Source: Tupaia tana (taxonomy: Eukaryota; Chordata; Mammalia; Scandentia; Tupaiidae). From it: a stretch of 64,000 nt of DNA. Numbering within the stretch: the first letter of the stretch is position 1; each line of letters opens with the position of its first letter. Where the stretch lies: positions 2,358,531-2,422,530 of the forward strand of contig JAKSZU010000027.1 in the NCBI GenBank assembly GCA_026018925.1, written 5' to 3'. The position numbers and the translations under genes were made by a program. The notes beneath the pieces are model-generated. The model was given only the letters and a program-made list of their open reading frames with translations. It had not been told where the DNA came from and did no database searches. Positions 23,819 through 35,155 of the stretch are shown here, piece after piece.

Positions 23819-23996
23819 CGGTCTCTCTCTCTCTCCCTTCTCTCTTCTCTTCCTCCCCTCTCTCCTTCTCTTCCTCCCCTTTCTCCTTCTCTCCCTTCTC
23901 TCTCTCATCTTTCCTCTCTCTCCCCTCTCCCCTCTCTCTCTCCCTCTCCCCACTCTCTCTTTCTCCTCTCTCTCTCCCCTCTGTCTCTCTGTCTCT
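23819..23996 (+). repeat. CT-rich low-complexity tract
   Basis: 178 bp of ctctctctccc/ttcctcccct. Antisense open frames of RE repeats come from it. Confidence 0.95.
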
Positions 23997-23999
23997 GTG

Positions 24000-25214
24000 T
24001 ACCAAGGAAAGGCCGTGCGAGAACACAGCAAGCAGGTGCCCTTCTGCACGCCAGGAACCGAGTGGGCTGCACTTTGCCCCTGGGGCCCACCCTGCAGACT
24101 GAGAGACACACTCTGCTCTCACCCGCCTGGCCCGTGGCCCCGTGCCGCAGCAGCCCCGGTGGACGCACTAGTACTCAGCCTTACAGAGGCGCGCCTCAGG
24201 ACTCTGGGTGCCTGGCACCTCCCTCCCTGCACTCCAGTCCTTCAAAGGCGGGCACAAGGTCAGGGCCTGGAGACTCGAGCCATGACAAGGAAGATGTCAG
24301 CAGAAACGCAGCTGTGGCCAGCTCTGGTACAGACGGAGGCATGCTACGTACAGCTAGCCACGTGGGAAGGCCCAGGGTTCGGGGCCCGGCTGCCCTGGAC
24401 CTGCGGGAGGACTCGGTGTGAGCATAATTCCGGCTGGATGGAAGGCGGGGGACCGAGGGTGGCAAAGCCCTACGGGGGTGTCCCTCAACCTCACACACAC
24501 GACCACCCTCACCGTCTGTGCCAGAGTGCTTCTTCCATGGTGAGCCCAAGCCTTGCCTTTCACCCTAACACGAGCCTTACTTGCTAAGTCACCGTGTTCT
24601 GAATGACAGAAGTCAGGTAGCTGATGTCAACCAATGCTAAGGAACTGGCCCACGAAGAAGTCACTGCTGTCCCTGTCATTAACCGCTAAGTCGCGAATAA
24701 CAACACAAGAAGCACAGTCTCACACCAAAGAGTAAGTGAAGAATGCCTTTACGTGTTTATCTAGGTTATGTAACGAGGATTAAGTTCACATCAGACGGCC
24801 CTTATCCTGGGCCCTCTCTTCGGCGAACATTTCCCTGTGTTCTGGTGGGGAGAAAAAGTTTGCATTCATTTCTAAACTAGGTTTTTTCACTGCTTACTGT
24901 TTTTCTTTTGCTACAGAGCCCCCCCCCCCCAATTTTAAAGTAATATTATAGGTCAAGTTCAAGTTTCTTTTTCATTCGGTTCTAATTCCTTTACATAACT
25001 CTCAGGCAGTGTCTGTTGCCTTTCTATTAGAATTCAGCTCTTCCCAGGCCACGGGTCATCTAGGCGGCCAAGCCCTTGTCGGTGGGGAAAAGCTCGGGTC
25101 CAGAGTCCAGTGTCCAAGGTAGGGCCGGGGCTTTGTCCTCTGTGGCCGTGCGGCTCTGCCTCAGTAAGACACGCTCAGTTTCAGCCACTGTTAAGAGGTG
25201 TCAGCAAGCCGGCT
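24000..25214. other. Downstream flank of the collagen gene, 3' UTR probably within it
   Basis: No gene was recognised. It probably contains the untranslated end of the Kunitz exon, but no canonical polyadenylation hexamer is visible on the minus strand. A C12 run lies at 24919-24930. Confidence 0.4.
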
Positions 25215-25390
25215 CTACAGGGCCGCCAGGGCACACCGAGCCTCACAGTCTCCTTTGGTTTCGAACCGGTTGGCGTTGCCCCCACAGCTGCCATACCAGA
25301 ACGGCTGGCACGCCTGCTCCTCCCTGTTGTAGTACCACCTCAGGACGTAGTCCTGACACTCGCCTTCCACGGGCGCCAGGGAACAAGGAC
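25215..25390 (-). CDS. COL6A4: Collagen VI alpha-4-like, C-terminal Kunitz domain and stop
   Basis: The acceptor cttctgttgcag is entered in phase 1. The 58-residue reading starts SPCSLAPVEGECQDYVLRWY and ends CALAAL before TAG. Cysteines at residues 3, 12, 28, 36, 49 and 53 give spacings 9, 16, 8, 13 and 4, exactly those of the BPTI/Kunitz fold. FWYGSCGGNANRF is the conserved core. The P1 position after the second Cys is Gln and P1' is Asp, instead of the Lys/Arg-Ala/Gly of trypsin inhibitors, so protease inhibition is doubtful, as for other collagen Kunitz modules. I see no canonical AATAAA within about 1 kb downstream on the minus strand, so the 3' UTR end is undefined. Confidence 0.93.
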
Positions 25391-25604
25391 CTGCAACAGA
25401 AGACACAAGGGAGCTGACTTCCTGCGCCAGCCGGAATGGGAAGAGAGTGACGGTTCAGTCCCAGGTCGGACGGGGTCCCAGCCTCACCTCCGGCTGGCTA
25501 TCTAACCTCGGCCAGGGGACGTCATCCCTCTGAGTCTCGATCCCCTCAACCCTAAAAGCGAAATTCAAGACAAAACAGGACGCGGTCTTTGTGGAAGAGT
25601 TGGG

Positions 25605-25842
25605 AGGACGCCTGAGAGGAGAGCTGGAAGCCACACGCTGGCCACGGTCTGAGTCCCCGGCCTAAATACCCCAGGGTAAGTGCGCACGCCTGAGCGGAGA
25701 GCTGGAAGCCACACGCTGGCCACGGTCCGAGTCCCCGGCCTGATACACCCCAGGGGTAAGTGCACACCTGAGCGGAGAGCTGGAAGCCACACGCTGGCCA
25801 CGGTCCGAGTCCCCAGCCTGAAGACCCCCGAGGAATGCGCAC
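25605..25842 (+). repeat. 78-bp minisatellite, three copies
   Basis: The text gagctggaagccacacgctggccacggt starts at 25621, 25699 and 25777, giving an exact 78-bp period. It lies in the last intron, 215 bp from the Kunitz exon. Confidence 0.93.
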
Positions 25843-26448
25843 ATGCCCAGACTCCCCGTGGGCTGGAGGGCTAGGTGAAAGGGCTGTGCTACGTCCACGC
25901 CCTGCGGGAGGGGCACGCTCTCTCACACATGCGTGTCCCATCGTGAGCTAAGGGGGGGAACCTGCATCCCGACTTCGTCGTGGCTGTGAAGGGCACCCAG
26001 TCACCCTGTTCTGCCCAGCCCCCGGGTGCGGCCGGCGTACCACAACCACACAGGAACAGGTGGAGGAGAAGGGCCCGGGACTGAGACCCGCTCACTGACT
26101 GTGCCTCTTCCCACTGCTTCAAAGCATCGCAGTCTCTCCCGTACTCCCGAACCTGCCCAGCTCTCTAACGACCTAAGAAAGCCCGATTTATTTATTATTT
26201 GCCGTACCCTGACTCTTGCCCCAAAAGGTCACGTGTCTACTAAAAGAAAACGGCCACGGTCCTGGACAATGAGGCGCAGCCCTGGGCGTCAGCAGGTTGC
26301 CGCGCGAGACCTGGGAGCCCCTGGGCCGTAAATCAGGCGTTGATTTGCCCAGACGTGTGACCCCTGCCTTCCAGGGAGAGCCTGCTTCCGGGCACAGTCG
26401 GCACCGTGCAGGGGTCTCCCTGTCAGGCCGGCCCTGAGGCACGGCGGG

Positions 26449-26798
26449 CAGCGCCCTCCGACAGGTCCTCCCGGCCCTTCACGCACCGTGAGGAGTGTGC
26501 AGAAGGAAGGTGGGGACACACGGGCTGCCGCTGGGACGCCTGCCACGGCCCACTCGTGTGGACAGCGCCCTCCGACAGGTCCTCCCGGCCCTTCACGCAC
26601 CCAGTGAGGAGTGTGCAGGAGGAAGGTGGGGACGCACGGGCTGCCGCTGGGACACCTGCCACGGCCCACTCGTGTGGACAGCGCCCTCCGACAGGCCCTC
26701 CCGGCCCTTCACGCACCGTGAGGAGTGTGCAGGAGGAAGGTGGGGACGCACGGGCTGCCGCTGGGACACCTGCCACGCCCCACTCGTGCGGGCCGCAC
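26449..26798 (+). repeat. 115-bp minisatellite, three copies
   Basis: gcgccctccgacagg starts units at 26451, 26565 and 26681 (114 and 116 bp apart). Units are nearly identical. A G18 homopolymer follows at 26830-26847. Confidence 0.93.
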
Positions 26799-27431
26799 AC
26801 ACTGGTGTTCCAGGAGGAGGGCCGCTCTCGGGGGGGGGGGGGGGGGGCCTGGTGGCAACGGCCCTGTGCCCAGCGCAGGCACCCGGTGCGCACCGCGTCC
26901 CCCACCCGAGGGTGACAGCAGTGAGGCTAAGGACGAGGAAGAACAAACGCTTCGAACGCTGGCTGGGGTCCGAGGAGGACAGTCCAGCACGAGGGCCTGC
27001 CGTCCCCCCCCAGCGGGCAGTCGGGGCTCAGCCACCCGCTGCCACTAACTCTGCCGCTGCCGACGGGTTCTGAATGAAAACCAAGAGCGGGTTACACAGC
27101 CCGCCGCCCCGACGGCCTGAGGCCTCTGTTCTCAGACGCCCCTGCTGCTGGTCTGGGAGGGCGTCCAACGGGCCGCCTTCCCTGGACGCTGCTTCGAGAG
27201 CTGCAGGCCTGCGGATGGTCGCCGTGAGGGGACACCCACGCCGGCCCGGCCTGCAGGGTAAGGACGCCGTCGGGAGCTGAGCTTCGGTTTGACTTCGTTT
27301 CAAATGGCGTACGTTTAAATCAAGGAGCCAGTGGCTGTGTTGGTCAGCAGGACCACAGGGGCGTCCTCCATGCTGTGAGCTACTGCGTCTCTGAGGCGGT
27401 TTCTTTGGGGGGTTGTTTTTTGGTTTAAGTT

Positions 27432-27770
27432 TTTTGTTTTTAAGAGGTTTTGGCTATAGAGTGCGTTTACTCGCTGGAAAGACAGAGAGAGACAGAGAGA
27501 TAGAAAGCAAGAAACCAACCCCCAGGGAGGACAGCCACGCCGCAATCCCTTTTCTTCCATTATCCTCTTGCGTCCTGGACCCGGTGGCTTAGACTCACGC
27601 CGGGCGCGTGTGCGTGTGTGCCCAAGATCCCGAGAGGAGAATGGAGGAGAAGGGATTGCGGCGTGGCCATCCCCCCTGGGGGGTGATTTCTCGCTTTCTG
27701 TCTCTCTGTCTCTCTCTGTCTGGCAAGTGTACACGCCCTGTAGCAAAAACCTCTCCAAAAAAAAAAAAAA
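27432..27770. mobile_element. Two SINE halves in inverted orientation
   Basis: 27435-27570 is the minus-strand 3' half of the SINE. 27571-27770 is the plus-strand SINE beginning in its middle (cgtcctggacccggtgg) and running to the A-tail. The halves are complementary over about 125 bp, with a spacer of about 60 bp. Confidence 0.85.
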
Positions 27771-28009
27771 AAGCAGGTGCAACCAGAGGCTGCAGGTGCT
27801 GTGTCAGAATCCGGGTAAGACACGGAGGGCAAAGGGGGCCGTGAAGGTGGAGTACTGCCTGGGGCACCGGAGGACCCTGACAGGGAACCCGGGCTGAGTG
27901 GCAAACGCTGAGCAGACACAGCCCAAGTGACTCTGTGGAGGAGGGGTGAAGAGGGTGAGCATGGGCAGTGGTAGGGTGACTTAGAAGACAGAGCAGGGGC
28001 CCAGGGTTA

Positions 28010-28240
28010 CTACAGATGGCGCAGAAGGGGTGAGTAAGCACAGGGCAGCGGGGAGACCGGGAGGGCGACACGGAGCTCCAGGGGGCTGCAGATCGTGCAG
28101 AAGGGGTGAGTAAGCACAGGGCAGCGGGGAGGCCGGGAGGGTGACGTGGAGCTCCAGGGGGCTGCAGATCGTGCAGAAGGGGTGAGTGAGCACGGGGCAG
28201 CGGGGAGGCCGGGAGGGCGACGCAGAGCTCCAGGGGCACC
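28010..28240 (+). repeat. 76-bp minisatellite, about three copies
   Basis: cagaaggggtgagt recurs at 28022, 28098 and 28174. Each unit includes gcggggaggccgggaggg and gctccaggggg. Confidence 0.92.
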
Positions 28241-28769
28241 TGTGCTGTCCCCAGGCCCCCGAACGTTCCCTTAGCGAGGGGCACCACCAGAGAGGACAGG
28301 CAGTGTGAGCACCCCGGCATTGCACGTTGCCCCAGGCTTCAGGACAGGGCTGGAAGGACAACGTGGAGGAGACAAGGCTGGCTCGCGGGCAGGGAGTAAG
28401 GGACAGGGACACTAGAGAGGCTGGGTTTGCCCTTTCACCCCTGGGCCAGTGGTGGTTCGTCCCGGGAAAGACGACGGGTAAAAGGGGCCGTTCTGGGGAG
28501 CCGGAAGCTCAGCCACATGACAGGGGGGCTGAGAAGGGGCCCCGGGGCTGTGGGCCTCAGTGCCTGTCTGTGAAGGGGGCACACTGGACGAGAGGGAGCT
28601 CTCCTCCGTTCCTCCCTCACCGTGTGGAACAGGGCGCTCCGAGCAGCGGGCCTCACTGTTAATGCCAGAGGGCACACGCACACCTGCAGGGGGAGAGGGA
28701 GCCCCCAACCTCGCAGGTTTCCACACTGTGACCCTTTTCCTTCCAGTTCTCTATCCCATCAGGACCCTG

Positions 28770-28848
28770 GGCACATGTGCACCCCCCAGGTGGCCATGTG
28801 GGATCCGCCTCCTCTGCACAGACCTAACCACTGGGCCATGCGGCCACG
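28770..28848 (-). mobile_element. SINE head fragment, minus
   Basis: The complement reads ggccgcatggcccagtggttaggtctg and then tcccacatggccacctgggg, a shortened relative of the SINE head. Confidence 0.55.
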
Positions 28849-29059
28849 TTCAGAATTTGGATTGAACGGGGTGAATTTTTGAAGACTCCTGGGTGATTCC
28901 AATGGAGAACCAAGACTGAAAACCAGTGCCTCAGTAAAATTACCCAAAGACACACCGTACCGAAACAGAGCCATCGAAGCACCTGCTCCTGTCTGTCCGG
29001 TTTTATTCTTTCTTTGGGTCACATGTTGCATTGGGATCTGAGCAGGGCACAGCTCGCTG

Positions 29060-29200
29060 GCGTGTCAACAGCTAATGCACGCACGTCTACCACGTGTCAG
29101 ACACTGTATTATCGAGTTTTGTTCTCAACAAAGTCCTATGAAGTAAATATTCCCACTCCGCAGGTCAGGACCCGAGTCACAGAGAGACTGAACGACCCCA
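29060..29200 (+). mobile_element. MIR fragment
   Basis: accacgtgtcagacactgtatt, ttgttctcaacaaagtcctatgaagtaaatattcccac and cacagagagactgaac follow the MIR core order. The VNTR begins exactly where MIR text stops. Confidence 0.75.
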
Positions 29201-30212
29201 CACGCCACCCAGCGGGGAGACACAGGAGACAACGACCCCACACACCACCCAGCGGGCAGACACAGGAGAAGACAATGACCCCACACGCCACCCAGCGGGG
29301 AGACACAGGAGACAACGACCTCACACACCACCCAGCGGGGAGACACAGGAGACAACGACCCCACACACCACCCAGCGGGGAGACACAGGAGACAACGACC
29401 CCACACACCATCCAGCGGGGAGACACAGGAGACAACGACCCCACACACCACCCAGCGGGGAGACACAGGAGACAACGACCCCACACACCACCCAGCGGGG
29501 AGACACAGGAGACAACGACCCCACACACCACCCAGCGGGGAGACACAGGAGACAACGACCCCACACACCATCCAGCGGGGAGACACAGGAGACAACGACC
29601 CCACACACCACCCAGCGGGGAGACACAGGAGACAACGACCCCACACACCACCCAGCGGGGAGACACAAGAGACAACGACCCCACACACCACCCAGCGGGG
29701 AGACACAGGAGACAACGACCCCACACACCATCCAGCGGGGAGACACAGGAGGAGACAACGACCCCACACGCCACCCAGCGGGGAGACACAGGAGGAGACA
29801 ACGACACCACACGCCACCCAGCGGGGAGACACAGGAGACAACGACCCCACACACCACCCAGCGGGGAGACACAGGAGACAACGACCCCACACACCACCCA
29901 GCGGGGAGACACAGGAGACAACGACCTCACACACCACCCAGCGGGGAGACACAGGAGACAACGACCCCACACACCACCCAGCGGGGAGACACAGGAGGAG
30001 ACAACGACCCCACACACCACCCAGCGGGGAGACACAGGAGACAACGACCCCACACGCCACCCAGCGGGGAGACACAGGAGGAGACAACGACCCCACACAC
30101 CACCCAGCGGGGAGACACAGGAGGAGACAACGACCCCACACACCACCCAGCGGGGAGACACAGGAGACAACGACCCCACACGCCACCCAGCGGGCAGACA
30201 CAGGAGGAGAAA
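29190..30212 (+). repeat. 40-bp minisatellite, about 25 copies
   Basis: The unit is ccacacaccacccagcgggg plus agacacaggagacaacgacc. A 43-bp variant with an extra gga (caggaggagacaac) is scattered in the second half. Because 40 is not a multiple of 3 and the unit lacks stops, three different peptide frames rotate through long open readings on both strands. Confidence 0.97.
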
Positions 30213-30214
30213 CA

Positions 30215-31684
30215 CTGGGGTTCGTCCGAAACCTCTGGAGAATTCTCCCGTTTACACTAAGCAAGGCCGCCATGTCCCTCAGTAGAAACTCACTCAGCCC
30301 TCCCCGACTGCTTTTTGGGACCCCAGGCAGGCACCCCACATCCCTCTGACACGTTTCCCATTCTGCCTCCTTGGCTGACCACATACGAGGTGACACGGCC
30401 CTGGCCACTACATGCTGTCACCCAAACAGACGCCACAGTTCTCTCGCTGGGCTGTGAGAAAAGTCGTGACGTAGTTTTCTGGTTTTCGATGCAGAAATGC
30501 GTCGTGACTTTTCCAACGACCAGTACCCGGATTGATCCAGAATGTCCCTGCCACCTGGTCAGGATGTCTGTGGCCCTCAGAGACGGGAAGCCTGTCTGCA
30601 CGCACTTCCAGGCCGGGAGTCTGTCCACGCCTGCCCAGTACTGTCACTTCTGTGACGACCACGGACACTCACAGGCTGTGGCTCCGCGGGACACCCAAGG
30701 AGCTTCATCCCACTCCAGTGCTATGGCCGGCGAGCGGCGTCTCTGAGCGAACGCGCTCCGGAGCGTGGCTGGGAAGGTGCGTGAGGGGCCAGACGCGCAC
30801 GCCAGCGCAGCGCAGCGCACGGGGTCCACAGCGGGAAGACAGAGATTGCAGAATGGATCGAACTTAGGAGGAGGCTGGGGGTTTACCGTGACTGCCGGGA
30901 GTTGTTTCTCCTCCACTTTCTTTCTGCTCGGCTGGCCTTTCTTGTCCCTGTCCTTCAGTGTCACCGGTCTCCCTTCTGTAATTTCTGGGTGCTCCCTGCC
31001 ACGCCACAGGTGCCATCACGTAACTTCTCTCTTCTGGGAGAGAGCCTGCTGCTTCCAGGGCTTCCTGATGCCGGACAAGGCCAGGTGTGTCCAGCTGGGC
31101 CCCAGGCCACCTGTGCAGAAATGACCTCGGTCCCCCCATGGCCACGGCACGAGGAGCAGAGTCCCCCGAGTGGCACCGCTCAGTCCGCACGTCTCGGAGC
31201 GGGCCCTTCCTGCTGACCGTGCTACTGCGTAGCTGATTTCTCGGGTCTGCAGGCGCGTCCACACCGGCAGCCGAGAACGTCTGCGTTCTCAGTCTCCCCG
31301 GGGACTCAGGATTAGAGAGCCGTGATGGAGTAGAACGAAAACCTTTCTCGGGTTTTGCTTTTATACACTCGTGTGCTCTTTGAATCTGTGCGTGGGGCCT
31401 GTGCTGCTCTTATGTGGAAATGGGGAAAGAAAACCCAGGCCACACGAGAGCGGCCAAACCCAGGAACATGCCGGCCCCAACAGTCTGGGTCGAGTCACGG
31501 ACGGGCTCTGCCTGTGGCCCCTTCTTGGTGAGTCCTGTCCCCTCCCCGGTCAGAACCAGGCCGCCCGGCCCTGGCCTCAGCCTACCTGTCGATGGGCAAG
31601 GCTGACCGCAACACTGTGTCCCCACGGCTCGGACCCCCACATTCCTTAACAAGCTCTGGCGGTGGGTACTGGTTTGTTCCACCT
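30215..31684. other. Intronic DNA, nothing recognised
   Basis: GC-rich intronic sequence between C2 and Kunitz exons. Open frames of 100-140 codons exist on both strands but show no domain. I see no phase-1/phase-1 exon I would defend. Confidence 0.45.
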
Positions 31685-32045
31685 AAAATTACAACAGAAA
31701 ATAATATAAAACAAAAAACAATATAAACATAAGAATTAAATAAATGTAAAACCAAACAGAAACAAAATATTATCCATGAAGATATAAAATCAAGACACAA
31801 AATAAAAACCTAAAATAAAATATAAAACAAAGTGAAACAAAATAAGATAAAAACATAATGTAAAAACAAAGAAAAAAGATAAGAATAATCTGCATAAAGC
31901 ATAAAATATAAAATAAAAGCAAAAAAGAAATTAAAATATAAAATTCATCTTATCACATAAGTAATAAAAAATAAAATCATGATATAAAAGAATATTAACA
32001 AAACACAAAATATAACCTAATATGATAAAAACATAAAAAATGAAT
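31685..32045 (+). repeat. A/T-rich (ATAAAA)-like low-complexity tract
   Basis: About 360 bp dominated by aaaataaaac, atataaaa and aacaaaa variants within otherwise GC-rich DNA. It is probably a degenerated simple repeat or expanded A-tail. Confidence 0.88.
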
Positions 32046-32084
32046 AAACTGAAGCTGAAACAGTGAGGAGGCTGGACAAGCGCC

Positions 32085-32215
32085 CTGATTTCAGGCTGTC
32101 TGCCATCCCCCACGAAGACAGCTCTAAGGCCCAGAGAGGGGCACTGACTTTGTAAAGTCACACAGCTCAGTAGGGACAGAGCCAGGCCTGACCCCGGTTC
32201 ATCTTCACGCCGCTC
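32085..32215 (-). mobile_element. MIR fragment
   Basis: ggcccagagaggggcactgactttgtaaagtcacacagctcagtagggacagagccaggcctgaccccggttc is a clear MIR body. Confidence 0.8.
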
Positions 32216-33068
32216 AGCTCAGAGACACAAGTGCCGAGGGCCCCAGTCGTTCACCAGGCCCCTCACCCTGTAGTCCATGGAGGCCCAGGTGCGAGTCGCA
32301 GCCCTGAGGAAGGAGAACGCTGTCTCCCAGCAGGAAGGGCAGGAGGCCTAGTCGTTCTGAGCTACCCCCGGGAGAGAATTGGACACTCCCGGAAGCGTGG
32401 CCAGGGTAAGCCTGTGCAGGCCAGCGCCCTCCCCGGATCAGGCAGAGGTGCGGATTGGTCCTGGCTGGGGGGACCTGGTTCAGCTCGCTCTGGCTGGAGT
32501 GAGGAAGCCCAGGAAAAGCAGAGCCCCGCCAGGACGCACCCACAGCCCCTGGCCCTCAGCAGTCACTGCGGCTTGATCCACGCGCCCGAGGTGGGTGGCC
32601 CTGGGTGTCCTCCCGTCTCCCTTCCTCCTGGGAGTCTCTGCAGACTGAGCCACACCGCCGCGTGGCCGGCAATGACATCGAGTACACGCGAGGCCCTCTA
32701 CACACGTGCGTGAACTAGCGGGGTCAGGGTCACCTCAAGCTTCAGATGCAGCATTTCAGGGCCCCCCTCCTGACCCAGACCTGCTGGCCGGGATTCACAC
32801 CGAGCAGATGCCCAGGACAGTCACGGGCAAGCTGAGCTTGGAGAGGGACGGTCACCCCGGGAATGAGCGGGACGAGGCAGCAGAGGCCGCAGGGACAGCG
32901 TCACCGCCGCTGCTCCCACGCGCTCCGCCGGCTGGAACTGGGAGAGGGTGCGGGGTCCGGGCACCAGCGCGCCTGGGCCTCCCCAGGAGCTGCGGGCACA
33001 GCTCAGCCTGCGAGGACGCGGCACCCCCGCCCACGCCCAGCCCCAGCGTCCCCACCCGCGGCACTCAC

Positions 33069-33752
33069 TCTGCAGCAGGCTCAGGAAGGCGCGCGCGAAT
33101 CCGCGGGCGTAGGCCAGCTCCGGGTCGGACACGCCGCGCAGGTGCAGCAGGTGCTGCTCGGAGGGGGCGCTGGCCACGCGCGCCAGGTCCCCCAGCGCCT
33201 CGGCGCCCAGGCCCGCGCCCAGGGCCAGCACGAACACGGCGACGCCCTGGCACTGGGCCTCCAGAGACAGCGCCAGCAGCTTCTCGCGGTCCCAGGCGCT
33301 GGTCTCGCTGGCCACGACGGCGAAGAGGACCCGCGCGCCCCGCGGCAGCGGCGCGGCCAGGAGCACCCTCCGCAGCGCCCACTCGAGCGCGTGGCCCAGG
33401 GCCGGGGCTCCCCGCAGCGGCTGCGCCGCGGCCTCGCGGACCTGCCTCTGCATCTGCGCGCGGTCGGCCAGCGCGGTCAGGGGGAAGCTCGGCCGCACCG
33501 GGGGCCCGCCCGCCCCGGGCCGGAAGCCGGGCACCGTGTGCAGCAGCAGCGCCGCGCGGGCCCCGCCGAGGCTTGCGTTGGGCCGCGCGGCCACCTCCAG
33601 GTCGTCGAGCAGCGCGCCCACCAGCCGCAGCGCCGCGCCGTACACGTCGGCGCCCACGTGCTGGGAGCTGTCCACCACGAAGGCCACGTCCACGTCCGCC
33701 GCCCGCGGCCCGGGGAAGGCCGGCCCACACTCCGGGGCGGGGCGGCACGGGT
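33069..33752 (-). CDS. COL6A4: Collagen VI alpha-4-like, VWA domain C2 (684 nt, single exon)
   Basis: The acceptor ttcctccgcag leads into 228 codons beginning DPCRPAPECGPAF and then ADVDVAFVVDSSQHVGADVY. The metal-site motif is D-S-S-Q-H, with the last Ser of DxSxS replaced by His. Further landmarks are a glycosylation sequon (PNAS), ALGHALEWALRRVL, RVLFAVVASE, QCQGVAVFVLALGAGL and the closing helix RGFARAFLSLLQ. The donor gtgagt follows in phase 1. The exon is extremely GC-rich and Ala/Arg-rich, and its antisense strand is open over a long stretch as a result. No stop or frameshift is present. C2 is the second VWA after the helix. It is followed directly, in matching phase, by the Kunitz exon. 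Confidence 0.9.
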
Positions 33753-33754
33753 CT

Positions 33755-34730
33755 GCGGAGGAAGCGCAGCAGAGGCCGGTTAGCAGGCGCACGCAGGCCG
33801 CGTCTACGCGGACCGCGCGACCCGGAACTGCAGGGCTCCTGGCCAGCTCGCGGCCCGTGCGTAGACGTGTCCGTTCCCAGAAGAAAGCGTTGAGACTGCG
33901 CTGTCGGTACCCCCAGCCACTAGGCCACACAGCCTAATCTCTGGGTTCCCGGACATCACCCCTCCATCCTGCTCCAAACAGAATTACAGGTGAAGTTCTT
34001 ACTAAGCAGATGAATCCACAGTAGCAAACAGTGTTTGGGAAACCAGATAAAAACACTGACTGGGGTCCCGCTTCTGCAGGGCAAGTCTGCACTTCTGGCC
34101 AGCTGGGCGCTGGGGGGACGGAGGCCTGTCAAAATACCTCCCTCCCTCGCCCTCCCTCTCTCTTTCACACACACACACAAATAAATAAAAAACACAGGCT
34201 GTTAGAGCTGCGAGTGACCCTAACAGCTATGTGAAATGGCCCTTTTCTAAGGAAATACTGACAATTTTAAATAACAGCCTGACTAGTGATCTGAGAGTCC
34301 TGGCTGGCTCAGCACAGAACGGCACGTGGGCCTTTTTCTCTTAGTGGACAGTCTTCTCGGACTCCGTCCACACTAAGATTCTGGTTAGGCAGGGTTGGGA
34401 TGGAGTTGGTCACGTGTAACTAAAATAGACCCCAGGAATTCCGGTGAGCAGCGAGTTTGGGCTCTGTGGCCCTCCAGGGACTCTGTCAGCGAGCACGGGG
34501 AAAGTGTGTCTTATTCCCACAGCTTCCAATGATAGGAAGTTTCACATTTCCTTCCACGATGTGTGAGAGCAGCAAACCACCGTAATTCTCGCAACTCCGA
34601 CACCAGTGGGAATCGCTGGTATTGCCCAGTCAGGACAATTAGCTGAGTAGTGTTCACCCCGATAGCGGGGGTCAGGCCAGCAGCTGAGGCCCGTCACTTA
34701 CTACGCTGATAAAGAAGACAGGGTGGACGG
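33755..34730. other. Intron upstream of C2, no gene recognised
   Basis: Long open frames over 32706-33937 on the plus strand are antisense shadows of the GC-rich C2 exon. The remainder shows no recognisable element apart from a short (CA)n at 34169. Confidence 0.5.
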
Positions 34731-34734
34731 GCTG

Positions 34735-34920
34735 TTCTAGCATGCCACACGGGTCCACGCGGAATACTATTCAGCCTTGAAAAGGAAGGAAATTCTGTCA
34801 TCTGCAACAGCACAGGTGAACCCTCAGGACAGCGTGCTAATGAAATAAGCTGGGCACGGGACGGCCCACAGCCAGTGAGCCCCAGCAAATGTGGGCTCTG
34901 AAACGCCAAACTGGCAGAAG
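34735..34920 (+). mobile_element. L1 3' end, sense
   Basis: gcggaatactattcagccttgaaaaggaaggaaattctgtc, then caacagcacaggtgaaccctcaggacagcgtgctaatgaaataagc, is L1 3' end text. Confidence 0.8.
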
Positions 34921-34984
34921 AGGAGTAGAAGGGGCAGGTGCAGAGGCTGGGAGCAGGCCAGGGGAAGGAGAGACACTGGCCTAA

Positions 34985-35155
34985 AGCTACAAAGTGTCAG
35001 CGAGACAGAGAGACAGTCGCTACAGAGTGTCAGCGAGACAGAGAGATGGTTGCTACAGAGTGTCAGCGACACAGAGAAACAGTTACTACAAAGTATCAGA
35101 CAGAGGCTACAGAGTGTCAGTGAGGCAGAGAAGCAGTTGCTACAAAGGGTCAGAC
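34985..35155 (+). repeat. 33-bp minisatellite, about five copies
   Basis: Units run agtgtcagcgagacagagagacagtcgctacag with substitutions; one unit is shortened. Confidence 0.9.

Noticed and set aside
29014-30408. Open frames of 359-427 codons on both strands
   Set aside because: Produced by the 40-bp VNTR, with peptide phase rotating every unit.
32706-33937. 395-codon and 306-codon plus-strand open frames
   Set aside because: Antisense shadow of the GC-rich C2 exon. The minus strand carries clear VWA motifs and fitting splice sites.
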